DNA from: Trebonia sp963843745
Lineage (GTDB): Bacteria > Actinomycetota > Actinomycetes > Streptosporangiales > Streptosporangiaceae
Reading direction: 5' to 3'
DNA: 64,000 nucleotides
NCBI GenBank assembly: GCA_963843745.1
Contig: CAWJLP010000012.1
Coordinates: forward strand, 248,001 to 312,000
In this document: piece by piece, positions 56,946 through 64,000 of the stretch
Numbering within the stretch: position 1 is the first letter of the stretch
How the letters are laid out: each line of letters opens with the position of its first letter
Notes under the pieces: generated by a model
Databases searched by the model: none
The model's input: the letters and a program-made list of their open reading frames with translations, nothing else
What the model was told of the DNA's origin: nothing
Translations under genes and position numbers: made by a program

Positions 56946-56965
56946 TGATCTAAATAGATAGATCA
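56946..56965. promoter_or_regulatory. 20-bp inverted repeat upstream of the alcohol dehydrogenase
   Basis: TGATCTAAATAGATAGATCA has 7-bp perfect arms (TGATCTA/TAGATCA) around six bases. TTGACA (56966-56971) follows directly. It lies about 190 nt upstream of the dehydrogenase start, in a stretch that otherwise holds no gene. An operator role is likely but unproven. Confidence 0.45.
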
Positions 56966-57151
56966 TTGACACTAGACAGATAAATGTTAGTCTACGCTCA
57001 GTCGACTGTCGCATAGCTCAGTAGGCCCATTCGGGCGCTGCCGGGGCCACCCGGTTCCCAGCACCGCGGACCCACTGCACTCTCAACCGCGGAACCATGT
57101 CGCGCCGTTGGCGATGCGGGCCTCCCGCGTGATCGGCGGAAAGGACGGACG

Positions 57152-58276
57152 ATGAAGACGAGAGCGGCCGTACTCCGGGAATCCCCCGGTGCCTGGAGCG
57201 TAGAAGAGGTCGAGCTAGACGATCCGCGGGACGGCGAAGTCCTCGTGGAGATGGTCGCCACCGGGCTGTGCCACAGCGACCACCACCTGGTCACCGGCGA
57301 CCTTCCGCCTCTGCACCTGCCCGTCGTCGGGGGTCACGAGGGAGCCGGCATCGTGCGCCGGACCGGGCCCGGGGTCACCGGTCTCAACGAGGGCGATCAC
57401 ATCATCACCTCCTTCATCCCGGCGTGCGGGCGGTGCCGCTGGTGCGCGACGGGCAGGCAGAACCTCTGCGACAACGGCGCCCTGATCGCCGTCGGCAACC
57501 AGCTCGACGGCAGCTACCGGATGCGGACCGGCGACGGGCACGACCTCGCGACTTTCTGCGTGCTCGGGACCTTCGCCGAATGGCAGGTTTACGACCAGCT
57601 GTCGTGCGTCAAGGTCGACCCGGACCTTCCCCTTGACGCGGCCTGCCTGGTCGCGTGCGGCGTCCAGACCGGTCTGGGCTCGGCCACCAGCGCCGGCGAG
57701 GTCCGCCTGGGCGACGTCGTCCTGGTGGTCGGCGTCGGCGGGGTCGGCATGAACGCCGTCCAGGGCGCGAGCCTGGTCGGCGCTGAACATGTTATCGCCA
57801 TCGACCCAGTGCCTAACAAGCAGAAATGGGCGCTGGACTTCGGGGCAACCGAGTCCTTCGAATCGATCGCGGCCGCCGGCGACCGGGTCCGGCACCTGAC
57901 GAACGGCCAGGGAGCCGACGTCTGCATCCTCACCGCGGGCATCGTCACCAGCGAAATGTTCAGCCAGGGCCTCGCCGCGATCCGCAAGGGCGGCACCCTG
58001 GTCGCCACCGGCATGAGCACGGTCAACGACAACGCCGCGATCCGCGGGCTGAACTCCACGAACCTCGCCTCCCTGCAAAAGCGCATCCAGGGATCCCTGT
58101 ACGGGATGAAATCCCCCCGCGAGGCCATGCCGAGCTTGCTGAACATGTACCGGGCCGGCAAGCTCAAGCTCGACCAACTGATCACCCAGCGCTACGCCCT
58201 GGACGATATCAACACCGCCTACCAGGACATGAGGGACGGCAAGAACATCCGCGGCGTGATCACCTTCGGAGGCTAA
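57152..58276 (+). CDS. NDMA-dependent-type zinc alcohol dehydrogenase
   Basis: 374 residues, MDR family. GLCHSDHHLVTG and GGHEGAGIV give the catalytic zinc site, CGRCRWCATGRQNLC the four structural-zinc cysteines, and GVGGVGMNAVQGA the Rossmann loop. The sequence closely follows the actinobacterial NDMA-dependent class, whose tightly bound NAD is recycled through the redox cofactor mycofactocin in organisms that have it. GGAAAGGACGG precedes the ATG. A weak stem (58273-58292, CTAACC/GGTTAG) lies after its stop. Confidence 0.9.
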   Translation: MKTRAAVLRESPGAWSVEEVELDDPRDGEVLVEMVATGLCHSDHHLVTGDLPPLHLPVVGGHEGAGIVRRTGPGVTGLNEGDHIITSFIPACGRCRWCATGRQNLCDNGALIAVGNQLDGSYRMRTGDGHDLATFCVLGTFAEWQVYDQLSCVKVDPDLPLDAACLVACGVQTGLGSATSAGEVRLGDVVLVVGVGGVGMNAVQGASLVGAEHVIAIDPVPNKQKWALDFGATESFESIAAAGDRVRHLTNGQGADVCILTAGIVTSEMFSQGLAAIRKGGTLVATGMSTVNDNAAIRGLNSTNLASLQKRIQGSLYGMKSPREAMPSLLNMYRAGKLKLDQLITQRYALDDINTAYQDMRDGKNIRGVITFGG

Positions 58277-58410
58277 CCCCGAGGCCGGTTAGTTTAGGTG
58301 GCTTCGTTTGGTGTCAAGTTAGGATGGCGATGTCGATGGTGGCGTTGCAGGCGGTGCGGTCGACTTTGCCTCGCGCGTTGTACCTGGACATGGCGCGCTT
58401 GACGGCGCAT

Positions 58411-58655
58411 GGGGCGGGTCGAGCGGATGCTCTCCGGTGCCGCGCGCGACCCGTCCGCGAGCCTGGGCCGGATGCCGCCGAGCAACGCCCAGGCCACGGT
58501 CGAGAAGGTCGCCATCAATGCGGTCCTCGCGGGCTGCAAGCCTCGGCGAACTGGACGCCGCGCTGCCGCCCGGAACCGCCCGGGTCACCCTGGCGGGCCG
58601 GCGCGCTGTCCTGGACGAGCGGATGCGCCAGGCCACCCGGCTGCAGCGGGCGTGA
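58411..58655 (+). pseudogene. Mosaic of two gene fragments (UGSC-like piece joined to a DUF1214 C-terminus)
   Basis: The first part reads RMPPSNAQATVEKVAINAVL then AGCK, a motif I associate with UGSC-family proteins. After one frame change the strand reads LDAALPPGTARVTLAGRRAV then LDERMRQATRLQRA and a stop, matching the last residues of the DUF1214 protein at 27076-28383. So 3' ends of two unrelated genes lie end to end. The 58277-58410 stretch holds no further gene I can assign. Confidence 0.6.
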
Positions 58656-58793
58656 CGCCGCCGCGCACCTCTGCTACACGACCGCTCCGGCGCTCACGTG
58701 GGTGAGCTGCCCGGTTATCTGCCGGCTGGCCGAGCTTCCAAGTCATCCTTACCCGATAGGTCTCCGGCCCGTGACCTCAAGGTGGACGGAAAG

Positions 58794-60158
58794 ATGAGCG
58801 CTGACAACGACACCAGGGTTTTCGCGGTCTCCCCGGAAGCCGCCTCCCGGATCGAAGCCCGTTATCGCAAGCTCTCGCCGCGATCCGGGGAGGCCTTCGA
58901 GCGCCATGCCCGGCTAATGCCGGCCGGCGTGCCCGGCGGGATCACGCAGAGCTTCCCCTATCAGCTCTACATCTCCCGGGGGGACGGCTGCCACGTGTGG
59001 GACGCCGACGGCCGCAAGCTTGTCAACCTCGTCTACGGGGACTGGCTGTACCCGCTCGGCCACAACCACCCCGCGGTGACCGCGGCGATCGCCGCCCAGC
59101 TCGCCAAGGGCCCCACCTTCTGCATCCCAGACCCCGACCTGGGCTACGAGGCCGCCTCACGGCTGCTCGCCCGGTTCCCCTGGCTGGACATGATCCGGTA
59201 CACCGCCTCCGGCACCGAGGCCACCTTGATGGCCACCCGGCTCGCCCGCGCCTACACTCACCGACCGAAGATCGCCAAGATCGCCGGCGGCTACCATGGC
59301 GTCCACGACGCCTCGATGATCGTCAACATGCGCACCCGGGACCCCTTCGTCACCCCGCAAGGCCTGATCCCCGGCACCGAAGACAGCGTGGTCCTGCTGC
59401 CTTACAACGACACCGAGACTTCGCTTAAGACCATCGAGACCCACGCCGACGAACTAGCCGGCATCATCATCGAGCCCATGATGGGCGGCAGCGGCATGAT
59501 CCCGGCCAGCCGGGAGTACCTGGAGGCGCTGCGGGACATCACCCGGCGCCTCGGCATCGTCTTCATCATGGACGAGGTCGTCACCTTCCCCTACGGCCCG
59601 GCCGGCATCCAGGGCGCGTTCGGCATCGAGTCCGACATCACCACCTTCGGAAAGGCCATCGGCGGCGGGACCCCGCTGGGCGCCTTCGCCGGAACGGAAC
59701 TGATCATGAGCCTCATGGACAATCGACTGCACGAGGGCAACCCGCCGGTCCGGCACGCCTCTACCGTCGGCGGTGCCCCGCTCTGCCTCGCCGCCTCCGT
59801 CGCCGTCCTGGACACCCTGACCGACGATATCTACCGGCACCTGCACGCCCTCGGCGACCGGCTCCGCTCCGGTGTCGGCGAGATCGCCGCCAAGCACGAT
59901 CTCCCCTTGCAGGCGACCGGCGCCGCCCACTTCTTTGCCCTGCACTGGACCCCGGTCCCGGTCGTCGACTTCCTCACCGCGATGACCTCAGACCGGGTTC
60001 TCATGAACCACGTCCTGATCGCGCTCTACAACGAGGGCTACATCCTCATGTCGCCCCACGCGGGCACGCTGAGCGCGCCCATGACGGACGAGCACGTCGA
60101 CGGTCTGCTCCAGGCCATCGAAGACTCGCTTGCCGCCTGCGGGCTCGTCAAGGCCTGA
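58794..60158 (+). CDS. Class III (GSA-type) aminotransferase
   Basis: 454 residues. MPAGVPGGITQSFPYQLYIS and LGHNHPAVTAAI are the N-terminal parts, YTASGTEATLMATRLARAYT the PLP phosphate-binding loop, IMDEVVTFPYG the PLP ring-binding Asp, and TTFGKAIGGGTPLGAF the PLP lysine (about residue 286). It resembles glutamate-1-semialdehyde mutases, but the context is catabolic rather than haem synthesis. GGAAAG precedes ATG 58794. The EthD gene follows after 30 nt. Confidence 0.9.
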   Translation: MSADNDTRVFAVSPEAASRIEARYRKLSPRSGEAFERHARLMPAGVPGGITQSFPYQLYISRGDGCHVWDADGRKLVNLVYGDWLYPLGHNHPAVTAAIAAQLAKGPTFCIPDPDLGYEAASRLLARFPWLDMIRYTASGTEATLMATRLARAYTHRPKIAKIAGGYHGVHDASMIVNMRTRDPFVTPQGLIPGTEDSVVLLPYNDTETSLKTIETHADELAGIIIEPMMGGSGMIPASREYLEALRDITRRLGIVFIMDEVVTFPYGPAGIQGAFGIESDITTFGKAIGGGTPLGAFAGTELIMSLMDNRLHEGNPPVRHASTVGGAPLCLAASVAVLDTLTDDIYRHLHALGDRLRSGVGEIAAKHDLPLQATGAAHFFALHWTPVPVVDFLTAMTSDRVLMNHVLIALYNEGYILMSPHAGTLSAPMTDEHVDGLLQAIEDSLAACGLVKA

Positions 60159-60188
60159 CCCATTCCGCCGCAGGAAAGGACGGGACAC

Positions 60189-60887
60189 GTGTCCGGTTCT
60201 AAGCTGATCTACCTGGCCCGGCGAAACCCGCGACTGAGCCGGGAGCAGTTCATGCGGCGGTGGCGCCAGCACGCCGCGTTCTCGATGGGGCTGGCCCGCT
60301 GGTCGGCGATCCAGCGGTGCGCCTACTGCGATGTGCTGCCGCCGTCTCTCGGTATCCCGTGGGCGGTTGAAGGCTACGATGGCGTCGCGGACGTCTGGTT
60401 CCGCGGCGACGCCACCCCCGCCGACCCGGAGGACCGGGCCAGGCTGAGCGCCGACGAGATCGAGACCTTTTCTGATTACGTCTCGGCGTTCGCGCTGCAC
60501 ACGCGGGAGGTGATCGTCAAGCCGGGCGGCGGGACCGTCAAAGCCACCCTATTCGTCCGGAACACGGCGTCGGGCGGCCCCGGGGGCTTCGCGGCCCGCT
60601 GGGCCCGGCACGCGGACCGGGTGCTGAGCCTGCCGCGGGCGGACCTGGTCCGCGGCTACACGCGGAACACCGCGGACCGGACGGGGGAATGGGGCAATGC
60701 GAAGCTGCCTTTTGACGGCGTGGCCGAGTACTGGTTCGAGACCGTCGAGGGAGTCAGCGAGTTCTTTGCCGACCCGCAGGTGTGGGAGATGTACGCCGGC
60801 GGCGTCGAGCGATACGGCGCGGGCACCTCGAACCTGTTCGTGGTGACCAACGAGGTCGTGATGTACGACCGAGCGCTGGCAGAATGA
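60189..60887 (+). CDS. EthD-domain (dimeric alpha-beta barrel) protein
   Basis: 232 residues with two EthD-like repeats: KLIYLARRNPRLSREQFMRR then WRQHAAF in the first, and VKATLFVRNTASG..GFAARW in the second. EthD-type ferredoxin-like domains sit beside degradative oxidoreductases as accessory proteins or small lyases. GTG start with GGAAAGGACGGG upstream. Downstream to 61200 there is only a relic. Confidence 0.82.
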   Translation: MSGSKLIYLARRNPRLSREQFMRRWRQHAAFSMGLARWSAIQRCAYCDVLPPSLGIPWAVEGYDGVADVWFRGDATPADPEDRARLSADEIETFSDYVSAFALHTREVIVKPGGGTVKATLFVRNTASGGPGGFAARWARHADRVLSLPRADLVRGYTRNTADRTGEWGNAKLPFDGVAEYWFETVEGVSEFFADPQVWEMYAGGVERYGAGTSNLFVVTNEVVMYDRALAE

Positions 60888-60991
60888 CCGCGCCGTAGCC
60901 ATTCTGCACGGTGCGCAAGAAGCACGGTGAACGAGATGCATGAGTGGGACGTGCGTGCTCAGAACCGATGGGAAGTAATAGGAAAAGGAGG

Positions 60992-61200
60992 ATGCCGGTT
61001 CCTGCTGTCCTGATCGACTGGCCCAATGCCGAGATGGCGGTGCTACGGCTTCCCGGCGGACCCGCTGACCGCGTTGACCCACGACATGCTGGATGAACTG
61101 TCCGCGGGGCTGGCGGAGGCCGCCGCCAGACCCGCGACGACGGCCTCGCCCTGCTGGCCGGCCGGACGGCCGAGACTGCCCGGCCGGCGGATGCGGCAGC
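60992..61200 (+). pseudogene. N-terminal relic of a crotonase gene, frameshifted
   Basis: ATG 60992 begins MPVPAVLIDWPNAEMAVLRL, then the continuation PADPLTALTHDMLDELSAGL AEAA is found in another frame. This is the usual crotonase N-terminus. The relic ends at the 3' end of the convergent receptor gene. The GGAGG before ATG is immediately adjacent (no spacing), so it is probably not translated efficiently. Confidence 0.55.
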
Positions 61201-62499
61201 TTATCCTTGTACCTGGACGGCGTTGATGGGCTGGCTCGACAGCAGCGTCTGCTGGCCGTTCTCCACCTGCACGAGCCAGTAGTTCGCCTCGGAATACCGG
61301 GTCGGGCCCAGACCGACGATGCTCAGGTGCGTCGCCGGGGTCCAGTTGGGCAAGATCCCGTTCAGGCTGACGTTCTCCGCCGAGTTCAGTGCGGTTAGGT
61401 ACGTGGCGGCCGTGATCGGGCCCTTCATGCCCTTCATGATCTGGAACTGGGCCTCCAGGCCGTCCCACACCCGCAAGGCGAAGGACCGCATGGTCGAGGC
61501 GTTCGCGTCGCTGTCGCCCGTCGCCGCCTCGGCCTTGACCTGCGCTACGAATGCCTTGATCATCGGGAACCTGGCCTCGGTGGCGGCGTTCACGGGAGGC
61601 ACGTCGTTGACGATGTAGAGCCCGTTGACCGTGCTGGCGTACCGGGTGATGTCGGCGTCGGTGAAGGCCCCGGAGCCGGTGATGAACTGCACCTTGGACC
61701 CGAGCGCGCGCACCGCCTCGATCAGCGGGACCTCCTGGTTGATGGCCAGCGTGACGTCGACGATATCGGCCCCCGAGTTGACGATCTTGGCCGCGTAGGG
61801 GCTGAAGTCCGAGATCCCGGCGACGGGGAAGTCAACGACGCCCGCGTAGGCGAGGCCGTACCGCTTCGCCGTCCCGGAGACCGCCGCCTCGAAGGTGGTC
61901 TCGAACGGGTTACCCGAGTTGGCCACGAGCAGGATCTTCTTGTAACCTCGCTGCGCGGCGACGGACGTCGCGACCGCCATGGCCGCGGGGATGCCGCCGG
62001 TCAGCGGGAACGCGGTGGGAGCAGTCATCTCGCCCAGGGACAGGGCATCCTCGTCGACCACCGGGATGCCCGCGGCCGACAGGGACTGGACCATGGAGGG
62101 GCCGAGGATGTCGATCCCGGCCGCCAGCTCCACCACCTTGTCCGAGATCATCTGCCGGACGCAGGTCGCGGTGATGTTCGGGTCGTCCTGGTTGTTGCAG
62201 TAATCGACCACCACCTTGTGGCCGTTAATCCCGCCCGAGGCGTTGACAGCCAGGGCCGCGGCGCGGACCGCGGCCACCTCGTCCCCGGCGTTGTAGATCG
62301 CGGTATTAGTCGGCTGGATCACGCCGATGTTGATCGGGCTGCCGGTCGCGGTGCTGACAGCTCCCGCGGAGCTCGCGCTCGCCCCGGTGCTGGCCGGGGA
62401 GCTCGTGCTGCTACCCGAACTGCTACAGGCCGCGACGGTAATGGCGAGCACGCACAGCGCGGCCCCGGCCGCGGGTCTAGAGAATTTCCGCATGTTCAT
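61201..62499 (-). CDS. livK: HAAT-family substrate-binding lipoprotein (second copy)
   Basis: 432 residues. Signal peptide ends ITVAAC (lipobox, Cys about 25) followed by a Ser/Gly-rich linker. INIGVIQPTNTAIYNAGDEV and AAGIDILGPSMVQSLSAAGI follow the 45657 protein closely through the whole length. Its own permease genes are absent, so it may use the transporter encoded at 44841-49808. It is preceded on the same strand by a broken livF copy. Confidence 0.92.
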   Translation of the reverse strand: MNMRKFSRPAAGAALCVLAITVAACSSSGSSTSSPASTGASASSAGAVSTATGSPINIGVIQPTNTAIYNAGDEVAAVRAAALAVNASGGINGHKVVVDYCNNQDDPNITATCVRQMISDKVVELAAGIDILGPSMVQSLSAAGIPVVDEDALSLGEMTAPTAFPLTGGIPAAMAVATSVAAQRGYKKILLVANSGNPFETTFEAAVSGTAKRYGLAYAGVVDFPVAGISDFSPYAAKIVNSGADIVDVTLAINQEVPLIEAVRALGSKVQFITGSGAFTDADITRYASTVNGLYIVNDVPPVNAATEARFPMIKAFVAQVKAEAATGDSDANASTMRSFALRVWDGLEAQFQIMKGMKGPITAATYLTALNSAENVSLNGILPNWTPATHLSIVGLGPTRYSEANYWLVQVENGQQTLLSSQPINAVQVQG

Positions 62500-62559
62500 C
62501 AGCCACCTTCTTTCCGGGAATTATTGGGTTTCGGAAAAGCAGCGACGGCTCGGCCGACG

Positions 62560-62945
62560 CTATTCGTCGATGTCCTCGGCAGCTTCGGGCGGCCCACCGG
62601 CGGACAGGTAAAGCTCGTCGGCCAGCAGAAGCCGCGGCCTCCCGCCGAGGGCCCGGGCGAGCGTCAGCATCTGCCGCTCCCGCCGGACAGCGGGCCGGCC
62701 TTCACCCGCCACAGGATGCGGAGCTCCGGGAACAGCGCGACGGCGGCGCTGATGTCGCCCCGGCCGATCTTGAGGTTCTCTTCTCTGGTGAGACCCATGA
62801 ACACAGACCTCCTCAGCGCCCGCCCCGTTGGCGCCAAGCAGGCGACCCCCTCGCCCGGCCGGACTTCGAGGTCGATCCCGTGGACGACCGCGACCGGCCC
62901 ATAGCCTGCTCTGACCTGCTCCGCTCGAGGAAGGGCCGACTCCAC
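62560..62945 (-). pseudogene. LivF ATPase copy with two internal deletions and frameshifts
   Basis: GTG 62945 with AAGGAG starts VESALPRAEQVRAGYGP, matching livF. A one-base loss shifts frame just before Walker A, and a large deletion then joins it to RRSVFMGLTREENLKIGRGD. After LSGG a second frameshift leads to ERQMLTLARALGGRPRLLLA, where DEL jumps directly to YLSAGGPPEAAEDIDE and the TAG at 62560-62562. Walker A and the segment after Walker B are gone, so no ATPase can be made. Both gene ends are intact. Confidence 0.85.
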
Positions 62946-62994
62946 CACTTGCACTCCTTGGCCGCCATGACGCGTCCGCATCACGATTACCGGC

Positions 62995-63039
62995 ATCTTA
63001 TATGTCGAATTACATCAAGTCAATTATTTAACTAGTTAA
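62995..63039 (-). promoter_or_regulatory. Promoter of the livF-relic/receptor unit with adjoining palindrome
   Basis: On the minus strand TTGACT (63023-63018), a 17-nt spacer and TAAGAT (63000-62995) form a strong sigma-70-type promoter. Just upstream is the perfect 12-bp palindrome TTAACTAGTTAA (63028-63039), and TAAATAATTGACTT spans the -35. It presumably still drives the receptor gene through the broken livF. Confidence 0.6.
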
Positions 63040-63040
63040 A

Positions 63041-63224
63041 AAAGTCGCCAACGGGCCGTCCGTTACGGTGCTAGGAATGCCCCCCGCTGCTGGCCCCGGC
63101 TGGCGGCCCGCGTTCGTGGTCACAGTCACTACTGGCCGCCGGGGATCATCTCGATTTCAGCCGAACGGATGCTGGCGCACCGGCTGCTATCCGACGGGGC
63201 CGGCGGACGCGCCCCCGTCGCGGA
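63041..63224. other. Gap with no recognisable gene
   Basis: Between the promoter and the relics I see no frame with family similarity, no repeat and no RNA-like structure. Confidence 0.4.
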
Positions 63225-64000
63225 TCAGTCGGCCCGCCCGCGGGGCCTGGCGCTCAGCGCCGTCCGGGGCGGCCGGCCGCCCGGGACCGGCAGCTCGGCG
63301 ATCTCCTGCGCGTCGAAGTCGGAGCGGCGGGCGATGGCGAAGATACCGCGGCTGCGCTCGGCCAACGGCTCGGCGAGCGCAAGGAGCTCCTCCATGGTGG
63401 CGAGCCGACTCGGCACCGGCTTGCCCCCGGCGCCGGCGTGGGCGGGCTGGGGGGAGGACGCGAAGCCGATCGCCCCGGCGTCCATCGCCTCGCAGACGAT
63501 CTTGCACATGTGGCCGATCTCGGCTTCGGCGGCTTCGCGGTCGGCGGCTTCCTTGCCCAGCGCGTACAGCCGCAGCGGCGTGTGTCCGAGCGTGACCGCC
63601 ACTTTCAGCTTCGGCCTGGTTCGCGCCACCGCGTCCAGGTACTCGGGAAAGGTCTCGAACGTCCAGGGGATCCCGGCCGCAGCGCGTCGGCCGACATGCC
63701 CTCGACGTTCTCCGGCGTCCGGGCCCAGGCCGAGGCCCTCGCAGATCACCCGCACAGTCCCGTCGCTGTCTTCGCTGATGATCACGTCGATGGCGTAATG
63801 GGCCAGCGGATGACGCGCCCGCGGGCTGCCCCATTCCGCGGCGATCTCCCCGGTCCGTGGCAGACGCCCTTGCCGAAGTCGGTGACGTCGAACCGCGCGT
63901 CGGCGGTGACGATCTCGCCCGTCCGGCTGAACTGCCGCTCATCCATGATGTAGCTGCACAGCGCGAGCAGCTCGCGGATCGCGAGCCTGTCCTCGACGCT
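63225..64000 (-). pseudogene. Mosaic relic: SnoaL-like gene joined to an internal piece of a D-aminoacylase
   Basis: From 64000 downward the strand reads VEDRLAIRELLALCSYIMDE followed by FSRTGEIVTADARFDVTDFG, a SnoaL-like N-terminus. A one-base frameshift in a G-run near 63860 breaks it, then GEIAAEWGSPRARHPLAHYA continues in the next frame. Near 63700 it fuses to ENVEGMSADALR and, after another shift, WTFETFPEYLDAVARTRPKL, the middle of an N-acyl-D-amino-acid deacylase. It ends with DFDAQEIAEL and a non-homologous stop. The SnoaL part begins beyond the window. Confidence 0.7.

Noticed and set aside
58273..58292. CTAACC/GGTTAG stem after the alcohol dehydrogenase as terminator
   Set aside because: Only 6 bp with an 8-nt loop and three Ts; too weak to list as a terminator.
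1..64000. CRISPR arrays, tRNA/rRNA genes, insertion sequences, prophage
   Set aside because: I looked for regularly spaced repeats, cloverleaf-like intergenic sequences and transposase or integrase motifs and saw none; the relics are not bounded by inverted repeats.

Overview
The window is a high-GC, gene-dense stretch with many GTG/TTG starts, strong GGAGG-type ribosome binding sites and frequent 4-nt start/stop overlaps. Its families (CaiB/BaiF CoA-transferases, paired FadE-type acyl-CoA dehydrogenases, crotonases, SDRs, an NDMA-dependent alcohol dehydrogenase, a protein acyltransferase-like protein with an N-terminal GNAT domain) point to an actinobacterium with large CoA-thioester catabolic islands. 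I see no rRNA, tRNA, CRISPR array, phage gene or intact transposase.

Layout. 1-3196: partial epoxide hydrolase, APH-type phosphotransferase, CaiB and a divergent TetR regulator. 3329-7152: amidohydrolase remnant, CaiB and a double-CaiB fusion. 7162-14813: metal-dependent amidohydrolase, acyl-CoA dehydrogenase, an internally deleted CaiB, a frameshifted SDR, two alpha/beta hydrolases, an SDR and a serine hydrolase-fold protein. 14790-21879: two divergent beta-oxidation operons (crotonases with an acyl-CoA dehydrogenase on the minus strand; MaoC, crotonase, acyl-CoA dehydrogenase and SDR on the plus strand). 21895-28383: racemase-type CaiB, thioesterase, GNAT/acyl-CoA synthetase fusion, SDR and DUF1214 protein. 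28473-31343: sulfotransferase, VOC, SnoaL and SDR operon. 37413-31360 (minus): alpha/beta hydrolase, amidohydrolase, small Cys-rich protein, PaaK-like ligase, an unrecognised PaaK-associated protein and an AMP-binding ligase. 37514-44314: D-aminoacylase, SDRs, a crotonase, TauD-type dioxygenase, class II aldolase and cupin.

44841-54333 is one coherent operon: branched-chain-amino-acid-type ABC importer (LivF ATPase, lipoprotein receptor, and one polypeptide carrying both permeases plus the second ATPase) followed by a hydantoinase/ketone-carboxylase pair. In the latter the B-type subunit carries a C-terminal zinc-ribbon domain resembling the acetone carboxylase gamma subunit. A second receptor gene plus a wrecked livF copy lies at 61201-62945. 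The genes plausibly import a small substrate, activate it as a CoA thioester or carboxylate it, and degrade it by beta-oxidation-like steps; the substrate cannot be read from the sequence.

Two features stand out. First, the window is unusually rich in gene remnants, about fourteen by eye, several with internal deletions that keep both gene ends. Second, nearly every start-to-start gap holds a short AT-rich island, and islands share exact words: TAAATAATTGACTT at two sites, GATACCTTTATAG at two, TAACTA at six. One island (40872-40894) looks like a divergent leaderless promoter in which two opposed genes share overlapping -10 elements.
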